From positions 71,266,632-71,330,631 of the forward strand of contig NC_134401.1 in NCBI RefSeq assembly GCF_050003625.1: 64,000 nt of DNA. The letters are read 5' to 3'. Origin of the DNA: Haematobia irritans (Eukaryota > Arthropoda > Insecta > Diptera > Muscidae). Shown piece after piece: positions 1 through 11,074 of the stretch. The notes under the pieces were generated by a model. That model worked only from the letters and a program-made list of their open reading frames with translations. It had not been told where the DNA came from and made no database searches. The translations under genes were made by a program, and so were the position numbers. How positions within the stretch are numbered: the first letter of the stretch is position 1; every line of letters begins with the position of its first letter.

Positions 1-12
1 GAGTGCCTATGT

Positions 13-1866
13 TCACATGTTTGCTTGCCCTAGTGTGGCTGAAATGCGTCTCTTTATTAGAAGTTCGTCTAACAGCCTAAGTATACCTGGATCAACATTC
101 AGAGTTGTCAGTCCATTTAATATCGAGCTCGGATGGACATTATTGAACGCCCCTTCGATGTCTAGAAACGCCACGATTGTGTATTCTTTGACAGATAGTG
201 AGCTTTCAATAAAGCTGACCAGTTCATGCAATGCGGTCTCAGTAGACCTGCCCTTCGAGTATGCATTCTGTCGTTTCGAGAGCAAACTTGAATCCACGCT
301 AGTTCTAAGATAAATATCTATCATCCTCTCCAGGGTCTTAAGTAGGAATGAGGATAAGCTGATTGGTCGGAAATCCTTCGCACTCGAGTGAGAGGCTTTT
401 CCTGCTTTAGGTATGAAGACGACTTTTGTTTCCCTCCACTTTTCTGGAATATATGCTAAGTTTACACATTGTTTATGTATCACCGTCAACCAGGGGATAA
501 TTCTTTCAGCCACTGCCTGTAACTCCGCCGGAGTAATTCCATCAGGTCCGGGGGATTTGAATGGTCCAAAGCTATTTAAAGCCCATTTTATTCTAGATTC
601 CGACACAATTTCCTCGATAGGAAATGATCGCTGAGCCTCTGTTACACCGCCGGAACATGGTTCAACCGTCTGATTTCCAGGGAAGTGTGTGTCCAGAAGT
701 ACCTCCAACGTCTCCTCACTGGACGTTGTCCAATTTCCCTCCGATGTTTTAATGAAACCTGGAGCGGTGTTAGTGGATGCTAGTACCTTCCGTAGTCTGG
801 AAGCCTCTGACGTATTCTCAATACTGCTACAGTAATCATCCCAAGAGTTTTGTTGAGACCTTCTCAGTTCTCGTTTATATTCTCTCAGATTCATCTTGTA
901 AGTGTCCCAATCCTCCGGAGCTCTTGTGGACTTTGCTTTGTTAAAGAGCTTGCTGCAGGATTTCCTCATATTACTTAACTCCGTAGTCCACCATGGCGGC
1001 CGATTTTTTCCCCTTGGCTTTCCTCTAGGGCAAGCAGCTTTCAGTGAAATGTTGAAGGCCTTCGTAATCCGCTCCACTGCGTGTTCGATATCTTGCACAG
1101 TGCTCATATTTGTCTCCGGCATTTCCGGTATCATCAAATTGAACGATTCCCTATACCTATTCCAATCAGCTTTCCTAACATTTGGCGGAAATATGGTCTT
1201 TGAAGTACGAACAGCCAATCTGAAACTGATGTAGCGATGATCCCTCAAAACTTGCCACTCAGATATCTTATCATTCAGTTCCGGAGAGGTCAACGTTACG
1301 TCCAAAACCTCATGTCTGTTCCTGGTGACGAAGGTTGGTGCATCTCCCTTATTGCAAACTACCAGGTTAGTACGCAAAATAAACTCTATTAGCCACTCTC
1401 CCCTTGCATTAGTATCACTACTTCCCCAAATACTATGATGTGCATTTGCATCGCATCCCATAATGAGTTTTGTCTTTGTTTTTAGTGACTCCTCAACTAA
1501 GGTCTTAACGGCACAGGGTGGCATCTCCTTATCATGTCCCATGAAGACCGAAGATATGCAATATTTGCATGTGGATATCTCTAGACTGGCTACGACAGTG
1601 TCTGCATTGCTTAATGAAGGAAGCAGAAACAAGTTTAGTTCGTTTTTAGCAATTATACATGCTCGATTTATATCGTTACCGGTATTATGCAAAAGTTTGA
1701 AACCCGGAGTGCTTAATTCACAGATCTTGTTCTTATATATGTATGGTTCTTGAATAAGAACTATATCTATATCTCCTTTCATCAGGAGAACTTTTAAGGC
1801 AGCACAAGCGGCCTTACAATGGTGAAGATTTATCTGGAGGAACCGTAGAACCATCCAAATTTTCAA
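13..1866 (-). pseudogene. LOA-type ORF2, endonuclease + RT N-terminal half, frameshifted
   Basis: An open frame of 617 codons, the longest surviving LOA ORF2 piece. Residues about 8-220 form an AP-type endonuclease: QINLHH near the start, QEPY at about 40, CDANAHHSIWGSS at about 138-150 and a DHRYISF active-site block. The RT domain follows, with FRPISLSSFLLKTLE, AYSKGRSTETALHE and motif A FLDIEGAFNN with its catalytic Asp intact. The frame ends at about position 20 because of a roughly 10-bp deletion relative to the copy at 48000, just before GTPQGG. The active-site block has lost 5 codons: the other copy reads FSDHRYI, this one has only DHRYI. In life this protein nicks the target and reverse-transcribes the element RNA. 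This copy cannot do so. Confidence 0.85.
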
Positions 1867-2948
1867 CCACCGTCACATCAGCCGCTTCAATTGAGTCATC
1901 AAGGGCTTCCTCTTCACAGATCTCGGTGACTCTCGCAACAATCCGCGGTTCAGCTTTGGTGAGGCTTGAGCCTGTAGAAACTTCCCGCATATGATTTTCG
2001 CCATAGTCTGCAGGTTTTATGTCTCCTTCGACTTCGCTAGGAGATTTTTTCACTGCTGACTCTACCGGAGGCTTGTCAGTTTCTGAATCCTTTGGCTGAT
2101 CGCCTTTGTATACCTTCATATGGATATCATGAAAGCCATAACTTACGCGTCCTTGGCTCTGGGCTAGATGTGGCAGCGACTCTACGTTTAATATAAACAC
2201 CGCATGTCGTCTTGGTCCATCCACCTCATCCAAACGACCAACCTTCCAATCGGCGGTTGGAAGATCTGGGTTACATTATTTTAGTCTCTCTAGTATTGAC
2301 TCAGGATCAGGAGGGTTTGCCGGTATCCATGCATGTGCTCTAGGTTTAGCCGGTATGTATTTTTTATCGACTAACTCCTTCCCAAACTTCACCAATTAGC
2401 ATCAATGCAGCTTTAAAGCAATCCATATACCTCTGGTCTGCAAAAGCTATTAACTTATATCGTCCTTGATACCATCCAGCATCTTGCCGTCGAGGACTTG
2501 GTCCGCGAAACTTTTTTCGCACCTCTGAGTAGACACCAGACATCGTGTTCTCAATTTTCCCCCATTTTTGCCTTGGAATCATACCGTCCAATGCTCCTTT
2601 ATTAATACTAGCCATCACAAGGCTGTCTTTTGCAACTGAGGCAAACGATCTTTGATCCCGTTTAGAGGATGGCAGCTCATCCGGTGATCGTTCCCTTTTT
2701 CCAGCTTCAAGAATTCCTTGAGCCCATTTTAAGGAATCGCTTTGCTTAGCCGACAACGTGCTTGGGTCGACTGATCCTAATTTCTTTAGGATAAACAAAG
2801 CATTTCTTCGTTCCTTGAATCTCTTTCGAGAGGGATTGCCTCCTTTTGATGTCGTCATCTTAGAAAAGGTTCGACTTGCCAAAGTGTCACCGCCAGTCGA
2901 CCCGTCTACAGGTCGACTAATTGGGCCTGACTCTTGGTCGCTGCCCAA
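1814..2948 (-). pseudogene. LOA-type ORF1 (gag-like, DUF4780-like), broken
   Basis: Two open blocks of one decayed ORF1: 2948-2364, and 2233-1814 ending just inside ORF2. The first is basic and Ser-rich (RKRFKERRNALFILKKL) and is followed by an SFASVAKDS block. Between the blocks a frameshift at about 2370 and an in-frame TAA at about 2280 break the protein. The second starts DEVDGPRRHAVFILNVESL and continues RVSYGFHDIHMKVYKGD, a pattern I associate with DUF4780 of insect LINE ORF1 proteins. The C-terminus is acidic (EICEEEALDDSIEAADV). The true start codon is missing because the element is truncated. The probable role is an RNA-binding partner of ORF2. Confidence 0.7.
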
Positions 2949-2990
2949 ATTTATAACTTCAGTTGTTATTGTTAAAACTTCCTAACACCA

Positions 2991-3027
2991 TAATATATAC
3001 CACATAGTCCATACGTGGTATATATTA
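2991..3027. repeat. Palindrome inside E-rep
   Basis: An inverted repeat, ATATATACCAC paired with GTGGTATATAT about 11 bp apart, lies in the outer region of the E-rep element. It recurs at 8521-8557 in the third tandem unit. The complete E-rep at 51168-53548 does not have it, so it marks a subfamily. Confidence 0.7.
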
Positions 3028-3080
3028 AACTAAAAAAGGCCGATTAAATACGTATATAATTAAGTTTAAAGTTTCTATAG

Positions 3081-3330
3081 AAATAAAATTTTGACAACAT
3101 TTTCTATAGAAGTAAAATTTGGAAAAAAATTTCTATAGAAATAAAATTTGGATAAAATGTTCTATAGAAATAAAATTTTTACAAAATTTTCTATAGAAAT
3201 AAAATTTTGACAAAATGTTCTATAGAAATAAAATTTTGACAACATTTTCTATAGAAATAAATATTTGACAAAATTTTCTATAGATATAACATTTTGACAA
3301 TGTTTTCTATAAAAATAAAATTTTGGTAAT
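3081..3330. repeat. 27-bp tandem repeat of E-rep
   Basis: About nine imperfect copies of a unit centred on TTCTATAGAAATAAAATTTT with GACAAAA spacers. The core TTCTATAGAA is itself palindromic. The same block recurs at 8611-8860 and, reverse-complemented and more decayed, at about 53040-53380. Confidence 0.85.
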
Positions 3331-3403
3331 TATTTTTGGCTCGAGTCGCAACCATGATTATGAACCGATAAGGACCAATTTTTGTGTGATTGGGGATCGC
3401 CTA

Positions 3404-4492
3404 TATATAACTATAGACCGATATGGACCAATTTTGGCATGGCTATTAGCGGCCTTATACTAACACCACGATGCAAATTTCAACCGGATCGGATGAATTT
3501 TGCTCCTCTAAGAGGCTCCGGAGATCAAATCTGGGGAACGGTTTATATGGGGGCTATATATAATTATGGACCGATATGGACCAATTCTTGCATGTTTGTT
3601 GGAGACCACATTCTAACAACACGTTCCAAATTTCAGCCAGATCGGATGAATTTTGCTCCTCCAAGAGGCTCTGGTGGACAAATCTGGGGATCGATTTATA
3701 TGGGGGCTATATATAATTATGGACCGATATGGACCAATTCTTGCATGGTTGTTAGAGACCATATACTAACACCACGTACCCAATTTCAACCGGATCGGAT
3801 GAATTTTGCTCCTCTAAGAGGCTCCGGAGGACAAATCTGGGGATCGGTTTATATGGGGGCTATATATAATTATGGACCGATATGGACCAATTTTGGCATG
3901 GTTGTTAGAGACAATATACTAACACCACGGACCAAATTTCATTCGGATCGGATGACTTTTGCTCCTCTAAGAGGCTCCGGAGGTCAAATCTGGGGATCGG
4001 TTTATATGGGGGCTATATATAATTATGGACCGATGTGGACCAATTTTTGCATGGTCATTAGAGAACATATACCAACATCATGTACAAAATTTCAGCCGGA
4101 TCGGATGAAACTTGGTTCTCTTAGAGGCTCCGCAAGCCAAATCGGGGGATCGGTTTATATGGGGGATATATATAATTATGGACCGATGTGGACCAATTTT
4201 TGCATGGTTGGTAGAGACCATATACTAACACCATGTACCAAATTTCAGCCGGATCGGATGAAATTTGCTTCTCATAGAGCAATCGCAAGCCAAATTTGGG
4301 GGTCCGTTTATATGGGGGCTATACGTAAAAGTGGACCGATATGGACCAATTTTTGCATGGTTGTTAGAAACCATATACTAACACAATGTACCAAATTTCA
4401 GCCGGATCGGAGAAATTTGCTTCTCATAGAGCAATCGCAAGCCAAATTTGGGGGTCCGTTTATATGGGGGCTATACGTAAAAGTGGACCGAT
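3404..4492 (+). repeat. 153-bp tandem repeat array, unit 1
   Basis: Seven monomers with a 153-bp period, seen as repeated GGTTTATATGGGGGCTATA at about 3540, 3694, 3847, 4000, 4152, 4305 and 4458. They vary mainly in the AGAGGCTCCGGAGG segment and in CCAATTTTTGCATGG. Translated on the plus strand the array gives a 51-residue repeat (MGAIYNYGPIWTNF...), but this is a by-product of the period. Confidence 0.9.
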
Positions 4493-5503
4493 AGACCTTC
4501 TCAGTTCTCGTTTATATTCTCTCAGATTCATCTTGTAAGTGTCCCAATCCTCCGGAGCTCTTGTGGACTTTGCTTTGTTAAAGAGCTTGCTGCATGATTT
4601 CCTCATATTACTTAACTCCGTAGTCCACCATGGCGGCCGATTTTTTCCCCTTGGCTTTCCTCTAGGGCAAGCAGCTTTCAGTGAAATGTTGAAGGCCTTC
4701 GTAATCCGCTCCACTGCGTGTTCGATATCTTGCACAGTGCTCATATTTGTCTCCGGCATTTCCGGTATCATCAAATTGAACGATTCCCTATACCTATTCC
4801 AATCAGCTTTCCTAACATTTGGCGGAAATATGGTCTTTGAAGTACGAACAGCCAATCTGAAACTGATGTAGCGATGATCCCTCAAAACTTGCCACTCAGA
4901 TATCTTATCATTCAGTTCCGGAGAGGTCAACGTTACGTCCAAAACCTCATGTCTGTTCCTGGTGACGAAGGTTGGTGCATCTCCCTTATTGCAAACTACC
5001 AGGTTAGTACGCAAAATAAACTCTATTAGCCACTCTCCCCTTGCATTAGTATCACTACTTCCCCAAATACTATGATGTGCATTTGCATCGCATCCCATAA
5101 TGAGTTTTGTCTTTGTTTTTAGTGACTCCTCAACTAAGGTCTTAACGGCACAGGGTGGCATCTCCTTATCATGTCCCATGAAGACCGAAGATATGCAATA
5201 TTTGCATGTGGATATCTCTAGACTGGCTACGACAGTGTCTGCATTGCTTAATGAAGGAAGCAGAAACAAGTTTAGTTCGTTTTTAGCAATTATACATGCT
5301 CGATTTATATCGTTACCGGTATTATGCAAAAGTTTGAAACCCGGAGTGCTTAATTCACAGATCTTGTTCTTATATATGTATGGTTCTTGAATAAGAACTA
5401 TATCTATATCTCCTTTCATCAGGAGAACTTTTAAGGCAGCACAAGCGGCCTTACAATGGTGAAGATTTATCTGGAGGAACCGTAGAACCATCCAAATTTT
5501 CAA
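4493..5503 (-). pseudogene. LOA-type ORF2 endonuclease fragment, unit 2
   Basis: Duplicate of 856-1866, nearly base for base, including the lost FS of the FSDH block. It encodes the endonuclease and linker up to ELRRS, then reads out of the LINE into E-rep DNA across the unit join (tail IGPLLRIAPI). One visible change is at about 4594. It has no RT domain and cannot function. Confidence 0.9.
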
Positions 5504-5738
5504 CCACCGTCACATCAGCCGCTTCAATTGAGTCATCAAGGGCTTCCTCTTCACAGATCTCGGTGACTCTCGCAACAATCCGCGGTTCAGCTTTGGTGAG
5601 GCTTGAGCCTGTAGAAACTTCCCGCATATGATTTTCGCCATAGTCTGCAGGTTTTATGTCTCCTTCGACTTCGCTAGGAGATTTTTTCACTGCTGACTCT
5701 ACCGGAGGCTTGTCAGTTTCTGAATCCTTTGGCTGATC
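5451..5738 (-). pseudogene. LOA-type ORF1 C-terminal remnant, unit 2
   Basis: Only the last 79 or so codons of ORF1 remain (KKSPSEVEGDIKPADYG to PPDKSSPL). The upstream part was removed by the 1744-bp deletion whose breakpoint is at the GATCG near 5735-5739, directly fusing ORF1 to a 153-bp E-rep monomer. Confidence 0.88.
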
Positions 5739-6385
5739 GGTTTATATGGGGGCTATATATAATTATGGACCGATATGGACCAATTTTGGCATGGTTGTTA
5801 GAGACAATATACTAACACCACGGACCAAATTTCATTCGGATCGGATGACTTTTGCTCCTCTAAGAGGCTCCGGAGGTCAAATCTGGGGATCGGTTTATAT
5901 GGGGGCTATATATAATTATGGACCGATGTGGACCAATTTTTGCATGGTCATTAGAGAACATATACCAACATCATGTACAAAATTTCAGCCGGATCGGATG
6001 AAACTTGGTTCTCTTAGAGGCTCCGCAAGCCAAATCGGGGGATCGGTTTATATGGGGGATATATATAATTATGGACCGATGTGGACCAATTTTTGCATGG
6101 TTGGTAGAGACCATATACTAACACCATGTACCAAATTTCAGCCGGATCGGATGAAATTTGCTTCTCATAGAGCAATCGCAAGCCAAATTTGGGGGTCCGT
6201 TTATATGGGGGCTATACGTAAAAGTGGACCGATATGGACCAATTTTTGCATGGTTGTTAGAAACCATATACTAACACAATGTACCAAATTTCAGCCGGAT
6301 CGGAGAAATTTGCTTCTCATAGAGCAATCGCAAGCCAAATTTGGGGGTCCGTTTATATGGGGGCTATACGTAAAAGTGGACCGAT
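5739..6385 (+). repeat. 153-bp E-rep array, unit 2 (shortened)
   Basis: Four and a part monomers identical in order to the last four of unit 1. The 27-bp repeats, the palindrome and the first monomers are missing because of the unit-2 deletion. Ends at the second unit join. Confidence 0.9.
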
Positions 6386-7396
6386 AGACCTTCTCAGTTC
6401 TCGTTTATATTCTCTCAGATTCATCTTGTAAGTGTCCCAATCCTCCGGAGCTCTTGTGGACTTTGCTTTGTTAAAGAGCTTGCTGCAGGATTTCCTCATA
6501 TTACTTAACTCCGTAGTCCACCATGGCGGCCGATTTTTTCCCCTTGGCTTTCCTCTAGGGCAAGCAGCTTTCAGTGAAATGTTGAAGGCCTTCGTAATCC
6601 GCTCCACTGCGTGTTCGATATCTTGCACAGTGCTCATATTTGTCTCCGGCATTTCCGGTATCATCAAATTGAACGATTCCCTATACCTATTCCAATCAGC
6701 TTTCCTAACATTTGGCGGAAATATGGTCTTTGAAGTACGAACAGCCAATCTGAAACTGATGTAGCGATGATCCCTCAAAACTTGCCACTCAGATATCTTA
6801 TCATTCAGTTCCGGAGAGGTCAACGTTACGTCCAAAACCTCATGTCTGTTCCTGGTGACGAAGGTTGGTGCATCTCCCTTATTGCAAACTACCAGGTTAG
6901 TACGCAAAATAAACTCTATTAGCCACTCTCCCCTTGCATTAGTATCACTACTTCCCCAAATACTATGATGTGCATTTGCATCGCATCCCATAATGAGTTT
7001 TGTCTTTGTTTTTAGTGACTCCTCAACTAAGGTCTTAACGGCACAGGGTGGCATCTCCTTATCATGTCCCATGAAGACCGAAGATATGCAATATTTGCAT
7101 GTGGATATCTCTAGACTGGCTACGACAGTGTCTGCATTGCTTAATGAAGGAAGCAGAAACAAGTTTAGTTCGTTTTTAGCAATTATACATGCTCGATTTA
7201 TATCGTTACCGGTATTATGCAAAAGTTTGAAACCCGGAGTGCTTAATTCACAGATCTTGTTCTTATATATGTATGGTTCTTGAATAAGAACTATATCTAT
7301 ATCTCCTTTCATCAGGAGAACTTTTAAGGCAGCACAAGCGGCCTTACAATGGTGAAGATTTATCTGGAGGAACCGTAGAACCATCCAAATTTTCAA
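6386..7396 (-). pseudogene. LOA-type ORF2 endonuclease fragment, unit 3
   Basis: Third copy of the endonuclease segment, same boundaries and same internal 5-codon deletion as units 1 and 2. It carries the unit-1 base where unit 2 differs (about 6487), so the unit-2 change arose after duplication. Non-functional fragment. Confidence 0.9.
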
Positions 7397-8478
7397 CCAC
7401 CGTCACATCAGCCGCTTCAATTGAGTCATCAAGGGCTTCCTCTTCACAGATCTCGGTGACTCTCGCAACAATCCGCGGTTCAGCTTTGGTGAGGCTTGAG
7501 CCTGTAGAAACTTCCCGCATATGATTTTCGCCATAGTCTGCAGGTTTTATGTCTCCTTCGACTTCGCTAGGAGATTTTTTCACTGCTGACTCTACCGGAG
7601 GCTTGTCAGTTTCTGAATCCTTTGGCTGATCGCCTTTGTATACCTTCATATGGATATCATGAAAGCCATAACTTACGCGTCCTTGGGTCTGGGCTAGATG
7701 TGGCAGCGACTCTACGTTTAATATAAACACCGCATGTCGTCTTGGTCCATCCACCTCATCCAAACGACCAACCTTCCAATCGGCGGTTGGAAGATCTGGG
7801 TTACATTATTTTAGTCTCTCTAGTATTGACTCAGGATCAGGAGGGTTTGCCGGTATCCATGCATGTGCTCTAGGTTTAGCCGGTATGTATTTTTTATCGA
7901 CTAACTCCTTCCCAAACTTCACCAATTAGCATCAATGCAGCTTTAAAGCAATCCATATACCTCTGGTCTGCAAAAGCTATTAACTTATATCGTCCTTGAT
8001 ACCATCCAGCATCTTGCCGTCGAGGACTTGGTCCGCGAAACTTTTTTCGCACCTCTGAGTAGACACCAGACATCGTGTTCTCAATTTTCCCCCATTTTTG
8101 CCTTGGAATCATACCGTCCAATGCTCCTTTATTAATACTAGCCATCACAAGGCTGTCTTTTGCAACTGAGGCAAACGATCTTTGATCCCGTTTAGAGGAT
8201 GGCAGCTCATCCGGTGATCGTTCCCTTTTTCCAGCTTCAAGAATTCCTTGAGCCCATTTTAAGGAATCGCTTTGCTTAGCCGACAACGTGCTTGGGTCGA
8301 CTGATCCTAATTTCTTTAGGATAAACAAAGCATTTCTTCGTTCCTTGAATCTCTTTCGAGAGGGATTGCCTCCTTTTGATGTCGTCATCTTAGAAAAGGT
8401 TCGACTTGCCAAAGTGTCACCGCCAGTCGACCCGTCTACAGGTCGACTAATTGGGCCTGACTCTTGGTCGCTGCCCAA
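7344..8478 (-). pseudogene. LOA-type ORF1, broken, unit 3
   Basis: Copy of the ORF1 at 1814-2948, with the same frameshift and in-frame stop between blocks 8478-7894 and 7763-7344. One substitution changes LAQSQG to LAQTQG near 7687. The shared disabling lesions show that the LINE was already dead when the unit was duplicated. Confidence 0.8.
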
Positions 8479-8495
8479 ATTTATAACTTCAGTTG

Positions 8496-10271
8496 TTATT
8501 GTTAAAACTTCCTAACACCATAATATATACCACATAGTCCATACGTGGTATATATTAAACTAAAAAAGGCCGATTAAATACGTATATAATTAAGTTTAAA
8601 GTTTCTATAGAAATAAAATTTTGACAACATTTTCTATAGAAGTAAAATTTGGAAAAAAATTTCTATAGAAATAAAATTTGGATAAAATGTTCTATAGAAA
8701 TAAAATTTTTACAAAATTTTCTATAGAAATAAAATTTTGACAAAATGTTCTATAGAAATAAAATTTTGACAACATTTTCTATAGAAATAAATATTTGACA
8801 AAATTTTCTATAGATATAACATTTTGACAATGTTTTCTATAAAAATAAAATTTTGGTAATTATTTTTGGCTCGAGTCGCAACCATGATTATGAACCGATA
8901 AGGACCAATTTTTGTGTGATTGGGGATCGCCTATATATAACTATAGACCGATATGGACCAATTTTGGCATGGCTATTAGCGGCCTTATACTAACACCACG
9001 ATGCAAATTTCAACCGGATCGGATGAATTTTGCTCCTCTAAGAGGCTCCGGAGATCAAATCTGGGGAACGGTTTATATGGGGGCTATATATAATTATGGA
9101 CCGATATGGACCAATTCTTGCATGTTTGTTGGAGACCACATTCTAACAACACGTTCCAAATTTCAGCCAGATCGGATGAATTTTGCTCCTCCAAGAGGCT
9201 CTGGTGGACAAATCTGGGGATCGATTTATATGGGGGCTATATATAATTATGGACCGATATGGACCAATTCTTGCATGGTTGTTAGAGACCATATACTAAC
9301 ACCACGTACCCAATTTCAACCGGATCGGATGAATTTTGCTCCTCTAAGAGGCTCCGGAGGACAAATCTGGGGATCGGTTTATATGGGGGCTATATATAAT
9401 TATGGACCGATATGGACCAATTTTGGCATGGTTGTTAGAGACAATATACTAACACCACGGACCAAATTTCATTCGGATCGGATGACTTTTGCTCCTCTAA
9501 GAGGCTCCGGAGGTCAAATCTGGGGATCGGTTTATATGGGGGCTATATATAATTATGGACCGATGTGGACCAATTTTTTCATGGTCATTAGAGAACATAT
9601 ACCAACATCATGTACAAAATTTCAGCCGGATCGGATGAAACTTGGTTCTCTTAGAGGCTCCGCAAGCCAAATCGGGGGATCGGTTTATATGGGGGATATA
9701 TATAATTATGGACCGATGTGGACCAATTTTTGCATGGTTGGTAGAGACCATATACTAACACCATGTACCAAATTTCAGCCGGATCGGATGAAATTTGCTT
9801 CTCATAGAGCAATCGCAAGCCAAATTTGGGGGTCCGTTTATATGGGGGCTATACGTAAAAGTGGACCGATATGGACCAATTTTTGCATGGTTGTTAGAAA
9901 CCATATACTAACACAATGTACCAAATTTCAGCCGGATCGGAGAAATTTGCTTCTCATAGAGCAATCGCAAGCCAAATTTGGGGGTCCGTTTATATGGGGG
10001 CTATACGTAAAAGTGGACCGATATGGCCCATTTTCAATACCATCTGACCTACATCAATAACAACTACTTGTGCCAAGTTTCAAGTCGATAGCTTGTTTCG
10101 TTCGGAAGTTAGCGTGATTTCAACAGACGGACGGACATGCTCAGATCTACTCAGAATTTCACCACGACCCAGAATATATATACTTTATGTGGTCTTAGAG
10201 CAATATTTCGATGTGTTACAAACGGAATGACAAAGTTAATATACCCCCATCCTATGGTGGAGGGTATAAAA
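8496..10271 (+). mobile_element. E-rep (Helitron/DINE-like) element with its inner terminus, unit 3
   Basis: Same content as 2966-4492, but it continues past the duplication breakpoint into the true end of the element. From 10021 it reads ATGGCCCATTTTCAATACC, a CAAGTCGATAGCTTG segment, a short GACG run, CATATACTTTATG, and finally CCCCCATCCTATGGTGGAGGGTATA at 10247-10271. The terminal CCATCCTATGGTGG and GGAGGGTATA signals match the left end of the complete copy at 51168. One monomer base differs from unit 1 (about 9578). Confidence 0.8.
8912..10021 (+). repeat. 153-bp tandem repeat array, unit 3
   Basis: Seven 153-bp monomers in the same order as in unit 1. This array leads uninterrupted into the native end of the element, so unit 3 is the parental right-hand copy. 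Confidence 0.9.
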
Positions 10272-10600
10272 ATATAAAAAAAAAAATAATTTATTGGTGA
10301 TACAAGTTGTTATTGTGATCCATAATGAATGAATGATATTACAAAAGCAACACAGTAGTATAACACTTTCGTTATTTTTTGGTGAGTGGTATATCTTACT
10401 CTCCCCATTCATCGTTTCAAAAACAAAATAAAATCATGAATGAAATATAAGAAGTGAAAAATTGTAGATATGTAATTTTCGCGTTATACGTAATTAAGTA
10501 TGTAAAGTTTACGTTTTGTTTACATACCGTCATTCATGACTTAGTTTTTTTTTTGGCATTCATTCATTATCGATGTTTAATTTACAAAGTTCCAGACGTA
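10272..10600. other. AT-rich spacer, nothing recognised
   Basis: About 330 bp of AT-rich sequence with repeated AATGAATGA and CATTCATT motifs. I see no gene, no terminal inverted repeats and no splice signals. It ends with the first copy of the TTCCAGACGTA target-site duplication (10590-10600). Confidence 0.5.
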
Positions 10601-10667
10601 GGTTAGGTTAGGTGGCAGCCCGATGTATCAGGCTCACTTAGACTATTCAGTCCATTGTGATACCACA
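10601..10667 (-). mobile_element. Tail-only LINE/SINE insertion (67 bp) with an 11-bp TSD
   Basis: Sense on the minus strand. Reads TGTGGTATCACAATGGACTG through CGGGCTGCCACC to (CCTAA)n. It is flanked by TTCCAGACGTA at 10590-10600 and 10668-10678. This is the 3' tail shared by the LOA-type LINE and the SINE of this window, inserted with almost everything upstream missing, as expected of an extremely 5'-truncated product of target-primed reverse transcription. Confidence 0.85.
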
Positions 10668-10678
10668 TTCCAGACGTA

Positions 10679-11040
10679 ACATTTCATTTCAAATTGATAT
10701 TTGCCTGGGAATCTATATCTGTTACAAATATAAATTCAAATTCTCGTTATGGACATATTATTAAAACGTAATTCAGAACCTTTTACTCGTACAAATTAAA
10801 AATTTGTCCTTACCTATTTAGTAATAATCGAAAATAGTATTTATATACATTTTTGTTGTTTGATATATTTTCATGTTTGAAAATACTTAATCTAAAATTA
10901 TTTGCTAGGTTTAAGATTTTTGATATAATTACATATATAATTCTTTATGGGTTGAAATAAAAATATTGTTCTTGATATAATGAATTACTAAGAAATTAAA
11001 GTGTTTTCCTGTGTGAAATGAAAGGGTAGGGTTATTTTAC
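10679..11040. other. AT-rich spacer, nothing recognised
   Basis: Poly-A/T-rich DNA with no coding signal longer than noise and no repeat shared with the rest of the window that I can see. Confidence 0.4.
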
Positions 11041-11074
11041 TGTGTGAGGGTTTCTAGAATGAGGATTTTTGGCG

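Larger units (their letters stand above)
1..2965 (-). mobile_element. LOA-type LINE, 5'-truncated copy (copy 1)
   Basis: Minus-strand non-LTR retrotransposon carrying the end of ORF1 and the start of ORF2. It runs off the left window edge inside the RT domain. At 2962-2970 its ORF1 sequence stops matching the longer copy at 46229-50789 and passes directly into E-rep DNA, so I read it as a 5'-truncated insertion into an E-rep element. The 3' end and any target-site duplication lie outside the window. ORF1 and ORF2 overlap by about 53 bp in different frames, as in the full copy. The LOA name rests on the EN-RT-RNase H order in the full copy. The I clade has the same order and is the main alternative. 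Confidence 0.8.
2966..4492 (+). mobile_element. E-rep (Helitron/DINE-like) element, truncated, unit 1
   Basis: Non-coding repeat element whose complete relative is at 51168-53548 in the other orientation. In order: a CTTCCTAACACCAT block; a palindrome at about 2991-3027 (ATATACCAC ... GTGGTATAT); nine or so copies of a 27-bp AT-rich repeat (3081-3330); an ACCATGATTATGAACCGATA linker; and seven 153-bp monomers up to the unit join. The outer end is lost to the LOA insertion. No protein is expected. The long open frame across the monomers exists because 153 is a multiple of three. Confidence 0.75.
856..10021. repeat. Tandem triplication of a LINE/E-rep chimera
   Basis: Three head-to-tail units: 856-4492 (3637 bp), 4493-6385 (1893 bp) and 6386-10021 (about 3636 bp). 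Each starts inside LOA ORF2 at GACCTTCTCAG and ends inside the E-rep array at GTGGACCGATA. The joins at 4492/4493 and 6385/6386 are identical and share at most 1 bp of homology. The middle unit lacks 1744 bp between two GATCG pentamers (2098-2102 and 3842-3846 in unit 1). I saw very few differences between units: one base near 4594, one near 7687 and one near 9578. The duplication is therefore young, or it is partly an assembly effect. Confidence 0.93.

Noticed and set aside
1463..1753. Plus-strand ORF with repeated copies at 5100 and 6993
   Set aside because: Antisense shadow of the LINE endonuclease, repeated only because the LINE segment is repeated.
3081..3330. CRISPR-like regular repeats
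   Set aside because: Spacers are not unique, repeats are AT-rich and imperfect, and the genome is eukaryotic. It is a tandem repeat of E-rep.
3382..4494. A 370-codon repeat protein (and relatives at 5746, 8912 and 51496)
   Set aside because: The frame is produced by a 153-bp repeat whose length divides by three. Splice, start and codon-position evidence are missing, and the same DNA is part of a non-coding mobile element.
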